Source: CAZMSD01 sp964568855
GTDB lineage: Bacteria; CAIWAD01
Length of the DNA stretch: 64,000 nt
Direction of reading: 5' to 3'
NCBI GenBank assembly: GCA_964568855.1
Contig: CAZMSD010000002.1
Coordinates: forward strand, 124,001-188,000
How positions within the stretch are numbered: position 1 is the stretch's first letter; every line of letters starts with the position of its first letter. Below are positions 14,877 through 21,999 of the stretch, one piece after another. Both the position numbers and the translations under genes were made by a program. The notes under the pieces are model-generated. The model did not search any database, was not told where the DNA came from, and was given only the letters and a program-made list of their open reading frames with translations.

Positions 14877-16960
14877 TCAAGTCCATGAGAGATTCCACTC
14901 TCCTGACGCTGGGGCTGGGATCGGTCTTCGACGTTTTCCGGAAGGGAGGCCTGCCGGTCTCCGCCGGGGATCTCGCGGACCAGGTCTTCGGATCCTCGAG
15001 CGAACGCGGGTCGCTGGTGATCTCCGGCGTCTGCGGCATCGTCGGCGCGGGCAAGGCCATGCAACTCGGTTCGCGCCTGGAGCCCTACGGCGTGCCCGTC
15101 GTGGGACTCGATTTCCCCGGGGCGCCGGACGGCGTAAGCGGGCAGTACCCGGGACTCGAACGCGCCTTCGGCGCCGTGGGTGCCGCCAGGATCATGTCCA
15201 ATTTCATCCGCCTGAGCTACGACGGCCGGCGGCTGCCCCCGCTGCTCGGGGAGCTGCGTCCGCGCTTTCTGCTGGAGGCCGTGCCCGAATTGCTGGAGGT
15301 CAAGCAGGCGCACTACGAACTCTTCCGGCGGAGCTTCCCCGGGATCGAGATCCGCTCGGTCACTTCCGGATTCCCCAGCTCCGAACTGGGCGTGGGAGTG
15401 GCTCACCCGGCTTTCCCGCACGAGATCAACAAGATCTGGGAGATCGTCGAGGAAAGCCCTACGCCCGTCACCCAGCTGCTGTGGGCCCTGGGAATGGTTC
15501 CCGTGCCGGTGAGCGACGACTGGTCCTTCGTTCTGGACGTGCTCTTCTGCGGTATCACGCTGGCGGGGCTGAGGTATCACCAGGCCACGAACATGCCTTT
15601 CTGGAAGGTCGACAAGTTCATCCGGAAACTGGTGGGTCCGAATCCCTTCCGGGCGCACGACGCCATCGGGGCCAAGGGAGCCAACTTCCTCACCTGGTCC
15701 TGCCTGCATCACCTGAGCCGGCGCTACGGCGATCTGTTCAAGCCGACGCCCGCCCTGGAGGAGCGCAAGGCCAGTGGTCAGAACTGGTACCCGCCCAACC
15801 ACTTCCGTCCGCTGGTGGACTGGAGCATGGGACCCGACGAGGAGGAGGACTTCCTGAGCTGGATCCAGGGGCCCTACTTCCAGATGGCCGGCCTGCTGCT
15901 GCACGAGAAGCGGGCCCACTTGTCGCACGCCAACTCCATCGGCGAGCTCTGCGCCCAGTTCCGCCGGGGCGCGATCGCAGAGGTCCGCAGAGCGGGCTGC
16001 GACGCGGCGATCAAGCGGGTGGAAGCGTATCACAGGCTGCATCCCGGGGCGGCCGCCGGCGCCTGGCACCCGGAGGCCTTCGAACAGGTGGAAGGACCCG
16101 AGGGCCGGCAACTCTACGTGAATGCGGAACACGACGGCAGCACCGGCGTGATCAGCATCAGCCGCGAGAGCTACAACGGCGACGTGGACGCCGAATTGAA
16201 CCGCGCCATCGACTGGTTGAAGGCGGGAGGCGTCGACAGCCTGATCCTCACCGGCGACTTCCATCTCTCGACCCAGATGGTGGGAGCCGACACCAGCGAG
16301 TTCTTCCCGGCACTCGAAGACCGGGACGCGGGATATGAAATCGCCGCCGGCTGGTCGAAGACCGCCAGGAGACTTCACGACGAATTCCGGGTTTCCGTGG
16401 GATGCGTCGGCGGCAAGCGCTGCCTGGGCGGGTTTCTTGAGCTGATGCTGCACTGCCACTGCCTGGTGGCCGTCGAGGACGCCAGGCTCGGAATGCCCGA
16501 GGTCACCCTGCCGGTGGTTCCCGGCATGGAGGGCTGCCACTGGCCCTTCCGCAAGACGGGTCCCGATGGCTGGCCGCGCCTGATTCAGCTGCTGCTCGGC
16601 GGCCGGACGGTCGCCGCCGCCGAGGCCGTGGGCTGGCTGGTCGACTACGCCGGCCCCCTGGAGGAATCCATCCGCACGGCCTGGAGCGTTGCCACCGGCG
16701 GGGAGCACGGCCTGCGCAGAAGAGATTTCGAGAGCGGGGGACTGAGAGACATCGCCGCCGCGCTCAGCCGGTCGGATTCAACCGGGCGGGCGATGGAGAC
16801 AGCCGTGGAAGCCATCGCCGAAAGCATCCGCCGCTCCTGCGAGGCGAAGGCCTCCGAGGCGCTGGAGATCCAGGCCCGGCTCTCGGCGGACTTCATGGTC
16901 TCCCGGGCCTGCCGGGAGGGAATCATCGGCGCGGAGTGTGCCCGGGTGATGAACGTGTGA
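14873..16960 (+). CDS. 3-hydroxyacyl-CoA dehydrogenase / enoyl-CoA hydratase fusion
   Basis: 695 residues. The N-terminal half is a 3-hydroxyacyl-CoA dehydrogenase, with a Rossmann segment near residues 45-70 (ISGVCGIVGAGKAMQ) and HAD helical domains following (GPNPFRAHDAIG). The C-terminal part from about 410 is crotonase-like (SVGCVGGKRCLGGFLE, EARLG-like DARLGMPEVTLPVVPG). This HAD-then-ECH order is the FadN type, opposite to FadB/FadJ. The Rossmann glycines (GVCGIVGAG) depart from the usual GxGxxG. ATG overlaps the thiolase stop and has GGAGGAAG upstream. The stop codon TGA lies inside a GTGATAC word (GTG TGA TAC). Confidence 0.8.
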   Translation: MIKSMRDSTLLTLGLGSVFDVFRKGGLPVSAGDLADQVFGSSSERGSLVISGVCGIVGAGKAMQLGSRLEPYGVPVVGLDFPGAPDGVSGQYPGLERAFGAVGAARIMSNFIRLSYDGRRLPPLLGELRPRFLLEAVPELLEVKQAHYELFRRSFPGIEIRSVTSGFPSSELGVGVAHPAFPHEINKIWEIVEESPTPVTQLLWALGMVPVPVSDDWSFVLDVLFCGITLAGLRYHQATNMPFWKVDKFIRKLVGPNPFRAHDAIGAKGANFLTWSCLHHLSRRYGDLFKPTPALEERKASGQNWYPPNHFRPLVDWSMGPDEEEDFLSWIQGPYFQMAGLLLHEKRAHLSHANSIGELCAQFRRGAIAEVRRAGCDAAIKRVEAYHRLHPGAAAGAWHPEAFEQVEGPEGRQLYVNAEHDGSTGVISISRESYNGDVDAELNRAIDWLKAGGVDSLILTGDFHLSTQMVGADTSEFFPALEDRDAGYEIAAGWSKTARRLHDEFRVSVGCVGGKRCLGGFLELMLHCHCLVAVEDARLGMPEVTLPVVPGMEGCHWPFRKTGPDGWPRLIQLLLGGRTVAAAEAVGWLVDYAGPLEESIRTAWSVATGGEHGLRRRDFESGGLRDIAAALSRSDSTGRAMETAVEAIAESIRRSCEAKASEALEIQARLSADFMVSRACREGIIGAECARVMNV

Positions 16961-17049
16961 TACATCCGGATCCGGAGACGGATTCCCCGGAACTCTCCGT
17001 GGTCACACGGTGTAAGCTTGCGCCCGGCAACTGGGGATCGGGCAATTGC

Positions 17050-17069
17050 GGGACGGTGTTGAACGTCCC
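17050..17069. terminator. Weak hairpin between converging genes
   Basis: GGGACG (17050-17055) pairs with CGTCCC (17064-17069) around an 8-base loop, in the 142-base gap between two genes that converge. There is no T run, so it is only a possible bidirectional transcription end. The gap also carries a GTGATAC word at 17093 and nothing else I recognise. Confidence 0.3.
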
Positions 17070-17102
17070 ATTCGATCGATGTTTATCCGTGTGTGATACA
17101 CA

Positions 17103-20100
17103 TCAGGGATTCGACGTTCTGCAGACGCGGAATCCCATTCTGTAGTTCGAATATGTCATGTAGCTGATGCCTCTGTAAGCGGAACGAAGATCATCCGCCT
17201 CGTTATAGAAACTGCCGCCCCGCCAAATACCATTTGTGGGACTTGGATGACCCAGAGGATCGATCTGCGCCTCCCCGCTGTAGATATAGTACCAATCACC
17301 GCACCACTCTCTGATGTTACCTGCCATGTCGTACAGCCCCAATTCACTTATGCCGAGTGGATAGCTTCCAACCGGCGTCGTCCAGCCAATGCAATATGAA
17401 CCGGGCCTGAAATTAGCCGTATTACAATCCGGTAGTAGATTTCCCCAGGGGTAGATTCGACCATCGTTGTAACGCGCCGCATACTCCCATTCAGCCTCGG
17501 TCGGCAAGCGAAATCCCGGGGCGGTGTATGGATTGTGCTCCTCGGTCTGAGTCCACTCGCCCAGGTAAAACGGCTGCAAACCGGCTATCTGGCTGCGCCA
17601 ATCGCAATAACAGGCGGCTCCGTACCAGGTGACTTCTTTCACCGGATGGCTTGCCGGGTCGTATCCGTCGGGATATGCGTTCTGGGCATAGCTGCTCTCG
17701 GATTCTGTTATAGCGAACGTTCCATCGGTAAACGCTATCTCGCAATAGACTGCATCCAGATCCAGCAGTTCCTCCCCGTATGCCTGAACAGAACCGGCGG
17801 TTGCGCTCACATGACCTTGATCGAAGGCCCATTGCAGTGCATCGACATACTGCTGGTTCGTGATCTCGCAGGTTCCGATGTTGAAGTCACGGGTCAAGGT
17901 CACCTGGTGCTCAGGCTCGGCAACGCCGTCCTGCCCCATGATGAAGGTGCCCGCAGGCACCAGCACCATATCAGGATCCTGACTTGCGCAATCCCCTGCG
18001 GTCACAACGGAAAAGAACAGTACCGGTTGCGTTTCGTAATTCAATTGATACTGGAAGTCGGGTTGCGTCGTACTGCCGACCAGGTGTTGCGGCTCCGGTG
18101 AGAAGAACGGTTCAGGAGCCGCGTAGACGCTGAATCCGAAGATCTCAATCGGGTCACCGGACATCGTGGTGTCCGGTGCGGTCCATTGTAATACAGCCTG
18201 GTCCGCTGCGATGCTGATATCGAGATCGATGACCGGCGCGGGCCTGCAATCGGCAGGACTTTCGAAGATGTTGAAGGCGCCGTCGCTGAAATCCCAGACC
18301 GATTCCACGCCCGTATTGTAGATCCTGAGTCGGTACATGTCTCCCGGCGGCAGGTCATGAGGAACGGTGCATTGTACGCTGCCGTTTTCAACGGGGACAC
18401 CGACAGCGAGGATAGGCGCCCACTGGCATTCATCGACCAACTGAATACTCACCGGATCGTGCATGTTTTCCGAGCGGTTCCAGGTGGCCGTGAATTCCTC
18501 CCCCTGATGCAGCACTCCCGGGGTCTCGATCTCGAGCATCTTGATCGAAAAAGGTTCGGACAGAGACTCGGCCGTGCCGTTACAGGCCTGGAGATGGAGC
18601 TGATACAGATCGGATCCCTCCAGCTCTTGCCCCTGCCAGTCCTCCCTTGGAAGGAATACATTGACAATGCCCGCGTCCGCAGGATCGCTGCCGCATTCCA
18701 CCAAGCTCGCTGCGAATTGCCCGTCCAACAGCAGATCGAGCTTGATCTCGCAGGCAACGTTCTCCGCCATCCAGGTGACATCGTAGAGTTCACCGACTTC
18801 GTCACCACATAGTAGAGCATTGCACCACACAGTTGTCGAGATCGGATAGTCGATCGACAGCGTCGCGTCCACTTCGACGTGCGCATCGATTCCGTCCCAC
18901 CAGATGTACCCGTACTCGCAGTCAACACGCCTATACAGGCTATCCGAGTACTCTGAGGACTGTGGGAAACCGACCAGGCACAAAGGATCGCCGCCATTGG
19001 CTGATACGTAAGCATCCCAGATGCCTTGCCCAAGCCAATAGGCCTGGTTCTCGTAGGTTCTGCGCAGGATTGCGCCGTTGCTGAAGGACTGCTGTTCGTA
19101 CAAAGGTTCTGCGGTGAATTCCGCTTGTGTTACTTCGGACAGCGGTCGCTCGGGATTGCTGCCGCCGTCGCTGATCGATGCGTAAGCGTGAAGATAAACC
19201 GTTGGATCACCGCTGCCGTGACCGATGAGTACGGCGTGATACGCATTCAATCGCCCGTGTCCCATCTCGGGGTTTTTTCCGGTCAGCGGATCATAGACGT
19301 AAGTTCCAGCCTGATCGGCGGTATTGCACAGGATGGTCTTGACCTCCCCGGGACTAAGCGTAGCGTCGATGGAGCGCAGCAGGGCCGCCGCACCCGATAC
19401 GAAGGGCGCGGCGGAAGAGGTGCCCCAGAACCAGTCGTAGGCTGACCAAATCCAGGGATCGGTCGTTCTAATGGCCGTTCCCGGAGCCATGAGATCGAGC
19501 TCGGGACCGAAGTTCGAACCAACGAACCCGGCCTGATCTCCGTCGCAGCTTGTCGGTGATTTTCGCTCGTCACACATGGTGGACGCCCCTACGGCGATGG
19601 TTCCCTGCATGCTTGCGGGGAAAAAGACATGCTCGTCGTTGTCGTTACCGGCGGAGCACACAACGACGATACCCGCCGACAGCGCTTCTTCAAGTTTCTG
19701 CTCGACCTCAACGAAGTACTGGCCCTGGTCGTTCTCGAAGCGGTGACTGATGTTGATGACATCGACCGGTCGCTGGATGCAGGAATCCAGCGCGGCGACG
19801 ACGTGGTCCTCGATTGTCTGGCCGCCTCCTGGCGCAACCGCCTTGTAGGGAACGAGCTTTACTAGGGGAGCGACTCCGATGATTCCTTCAGCGTTGTCGC
19901 CCACGGCCGCGATGATCCCAGCCACTTTCGTCCCGTGATCCGCATTCTCCGCTAAGTCCGGATCCGTGTCGCTCGAGTTTTCGATAGTGTTCCATCCCGG
20001 CAGCAGGTTATCCTCCAGGTCAGGATGGCCGACGTCGATTCCGGTATCGATCACGGCCACAAGCACGCTAATGGAGCCCTCCGTAATCGACCAGGCTTCC

Positions 20101-20345
20101 TCAGCATCGATGTCTGCGTCCGGAACGCAATCGACATTCACTTCCACGCCGCCCAGCAGGTCGAATTCGATGTGCTGCCCCGTGTTATGCAGACCCCACA
20201 GCAGGTCGTAGTCCGGGTCGTTCGTTCTTAGTGTTCCGTAAGCGGAATCGATCAGGACGATGCTAAGACAGACGGCCGTGCCGAGGAGCGACTTTCGACT
20301 CGTTCCAACGATCCGATACTCGTGAGACGCGCCCAGCTCGTTCAT
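17103..20345 (-). CDS. Secreted subtilisin-like protease fused to SUMF1/FGE-like domain
   Basis: 1080 residues; ATG at 20345 has GGAGGTG upstream. Hydrophobic signal (about 18-36), then an S8 peptidase with the full triad: Asp100 (AVIDTGIDVGHP), His137 (DHGTKVAG), Ser310 (GTSSAAPFVSG). Then beta-rich modules of about 400 residues, an FN3-like segment, and a C-terminal formylglycine-generating-enzyme-like domain from about 795 (VPAGTFIMG, FRLPTEAEWEYAAR, YPWGN, DMAGNIREWCGDW, MGFRVCR). SUMF1-type domains in secreted proteins often act as binding folds rather than enzymes. Base composition is visibly lower in GC (near 55%) than its neighbours, suggesting transfer. The last codons end inside 17103. 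Confidence 0.85.
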   Translation of the reverse strand: MNELGASHEYRIVGTSRKSLLGTAVCLSIVLIDSAYGTLRTNDPDYDLLWGLHNTGQHIEFDLLGGVEVNVDCVPDADIDAEEAWSITEGSISVLVAVIDTGIDVGHPDLEDNLLPGWNTIENSSDTDPDLAENADHGTKVAGIIAAVGDNAEGIIGVAPLVKLVPYKAVAPGGGQTIEDHVVAALDSCIQRPVDVINISHRFENDQGQYFVEVEQKLEEALSAGIVVVCSAGNDNDEHVFFPASMQGTIAVGASTMCDERKSPTSCDGDQAGFVGSNFGPELDLMAPGTAIRTTDPWIWSAYDWFWGTSSAAPFVSGAAALLRSIDATLSPGEVKTILCNTADQAGTYVYDPLTGKNPEMGHGRLNAYHAVLIGHGSGDPTVYLHAYASISDGGSNPERPLSEVTQAEFTAEPLYEQQSFSNGAILRRTYENQAYWLGQGIWDAYVSANGGDPLCLVGFPQSSEYSDSLYRRVDCEYGYIWWDGIDAHVEVDATLSIDYPISTTVWCNALLCGDEVGELYDVTWMAENVACEIKLDLLLDGQFAASLVECGSDPADAGIVNVFLPREDWQGQELEGSDLYQLHLQACNGTAESLSEPFSIKMLEIETPGVLHQGEEFTATWNRSENMHDPVSIQLVDECQWAPILAVGVPVENGSVQCTVPHDLPPGDMYRLRIYNTGVESVWDFSDGAFNIFESPADCRPAPVIDLDISIAADQAVLQWTAPDTTMSGDPIEIFGFSVYAAPEPFFSPEPQHLVGSTTQPDFQYQLNYETQPVLFFSVVTAGDCASQDPDMVLVPAGTFIMGQDGVAEPEHQVTLTRDFNIGTCEITNQQYVDALQWAFDQGHVSATAGSVQAYGEELLDLDAVYCEIAFTDGTFAITESESSYAQNAYPDGYDPASHPVKEVTWYGAACYCDWRSQIAGLQPFYLGEWTQTEEHNPYTAPGFRLPTEAEWEYAARYNDGRIYPWGNLLPDCNTANFRPGSYCIGWTTPVGSYPLGISELGLYDMAGNIREWCGDWYYIYSGEAQIDPLGHPSPTNGIWRGGSFYNEADDLRSAYRGISYMTYSNYRMGFRVCRTSNP

Positions 20346-20382
20346 GGATGGTTCACCTCCAACAGCCCGAATCACGAATTCT

Positions 20383-21783
20383 TCATTCCGCGATTTCCAT
20401 GGTCACCATGTAATACTGCATTCCCAGCGACTGGGGATCGGGCACCACGTAGACCTGCTCGGTCGTCTCCACCAGCGGATCCATTCCGTCGACGTCGAAC
20501 CAGGGGGTGTCGGAGGCGTATAGCCGGTAGAGTTCCGCGCCCATCGGCGCGCTCCAGTTCAGGATCACCTGGCCCTCCTCGACGCGCAGCCAGAGCGTCA
20601 GCTCGTCGCTGTAGAAAGGCATGAAGCGCACTTCTCCGTAGGCGGCGTAGTCCCAGTGATCGTAGATCCGCTCGGCCACACCCACGCTGTCCCGCTGGTC
20701 CCAGACGTTGTGGCGCGCCAGCACTTCCCCGCTGCCCACGTTACGGATGTGGTGCCCTCCATTGTCGATGAAAAAGCAGCTTGCGCCCAGCGAATCCCCG
20801 ATGACCGTCTGCTCCGGGCCGGTACAGTAGACGCCGTCCGAACCGTTCCCCTGGAAGGTGCAGGATCGCAGGACCGGGTAGGAGCTCGAGAGATACAGGC
20901 CGCGGTCGGCCCCGTCCCGGATGGTGCAGTCCTCGAGTTCGGGCTGGTTGGTGGCGCTCAGGAGCAGGTTGTAGTTGTCGGCCCGCTCCACCACGCAGCG
21001 GCGCATCGTCGACGCCGCACCGTTGTAGTCGCTGNNNNNNNNNNNNNNNNNNNNNNNNNNNNNNNNNNNNNNNNNNNNNNNNNNNNNNNNNNNNNNNNNN
21101 NNNNNNNNNNNNNNNNNNNNNNNNNNNNNNNNNNTGCTGCAGAACACGCCGTCGTCGCCGTTGTCGTGGATCTGGCAGCTGTCGACCGTTACCGGACTGC
21201 TGCTGAGATAGAGCCCGTCCCCTCCGCAATCGGTGATTACGCAGCGCGCCATGTGGGGCTGGGAGGTCTCGGTGCAGTAGACGTTGTAATACGCGGCCTT
21301 CTCGACCAGGCAGTGCCGCATCTCGGACTCGGCGCCGTTGTAGTCGCTGCTGGTGCGGAAGCGGATTCCGCTCCAGTCCCCGACGGCGCCGCTCAGGGAA
21401 GTGAAGGTGATCAGGCTGTCGGACGTGCCCAGGGCGTTGAGCTGCCCGCGGTAGGCGTCGTTCTCGCCGGCGTTGGTGGACCCGATGTTGAGCATGGTGC
21501 CCGCCTCGAACTGCACCAGCACGCCCGCCTCGATGGTCAGGCGGGGGTTGGCGCTGCCGTACACGGTAACCGTTCCGTCGACGATGTAGGGGCTGCCCGC
21601 CGAGGTCCAGGCTTCGTCGCTCGAGATGATGCCGCTCACGTGCGTCTCGGCCCGCAAGGCACCGCTGCAGGCGCAGAGCAGGCAGACGACCAGCCGGACC
21701 GGCAAGCGGACCGGCTTCGATGTTGTGTCACGCGGCACGGGACTCGGAGATCCGGCGGCGGCGATTCGGGCGAGTGGAGTCAT
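20383..21783 (-). CDS. Secreted right-handed beta-helix repeat protein, interrupted by assembly gap
   Basis: Signal peptide (LVVCLLCACSGALRA), a short N-terminal beta domain (VDGTVTVYGSANPRLTIEAG) and parallel beta-helix repeats. Two long units are readable: SDYNGAESEMRHCLVEKA...GLYLSSSPVTVDSC...DGVFC and SDYNGAASTMRRCVVERA...GLYLSSSYPVLRSC...DGVYC. A 100-N gap lies exactly between them, so length and frame across the gap are unknown and further units may be missing. The C-terminal 75 residues are an FN3-like fold (VEEGQVILNWSAP, YYMVTMEIAE). Start chosen at the ATG with GGGAGGATG upstream. No catalytic residues of pectate lyases are recognisable. Confidence 0.7.
   Translation of the reverse strand: MTPLARIAAAGSPSPVPRDTTSKPVRLPVRLVVCLLCACSGALRAETHVSGIISSDEAWTSAGSPYIVDGTVTVYGSANPRLTIEAGVLVQFEAGTMLNIGSTNAGENDAYRGQLNALGTSDSLITFTSLSGAVGDWSGIRFRTSSDYNGAESEMRHCLVEKAAYYNVYCTETSQPHMARCVITDCGGDGLYLSSSPVTVDSCQIHDNGDDGVFCSXXXXXXXXXXXXXXXXXXXXXXXXXXXXXXXXXXSDYNGAASTMRRCVVERADNYNLLLSATNQPELEDCTIRDGADRGLYLSSSYPVLRSCTFQGNGSDGVYCTGPEQTVIGDSLGASCFFIDNGGHHIRNVGSGEVLARHNVWDQRDSVGVAERIYDHWDYAAYGEVRFMPFYSDELTLWLRVEEGQVILNWSAPMGAELYRLYASDTPWFDVDGMDPLVETTEQVYVVPDPQSLGMQYYMVTMEIAE
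21035..21134. other. Scaffold gap of exactly 100 N
   Basis: Bases 21035-21134 are all N. The run length is the usual placeholder for a gap of unknown size. The left flank ends in the repeat word CCGTTGTAGTCGCTG, which also occurs near 21335 in the neighbouring repeat unit, so the assembly probably broke in a duplicated beta-helix segment. Confidence 0.97.
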
Positions 21784-21999
21784 GGTGGTCATCCTCCCGG
21801 CAAACTATCGGATATGCAGCTGTGTGAACGCGGTTTCGGGCACACGTTCTGATCGGATCGTTAGAAAATAGACAAACGGATCAGCAAGTCCAGGTTATTC
21901 TTCCGGTGCTGAAAAGATGCCGGCAGCTTTGTATCAGCGGATTTCCAACCACTCGCCGGGAACAACGGTGAGACATTTCAGGATCGCCGGTACGCAGGC

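Noticed and set aside
14792..16708. Very long open frames on the strand opposite the HAD-ECH gene and many similar ones elsewhere
   Set aside because: They mirror real genes in GC-rich DNA, show arginine/proline/glycine-rich nonsense composition, and have no ribosome sites or family motifs.
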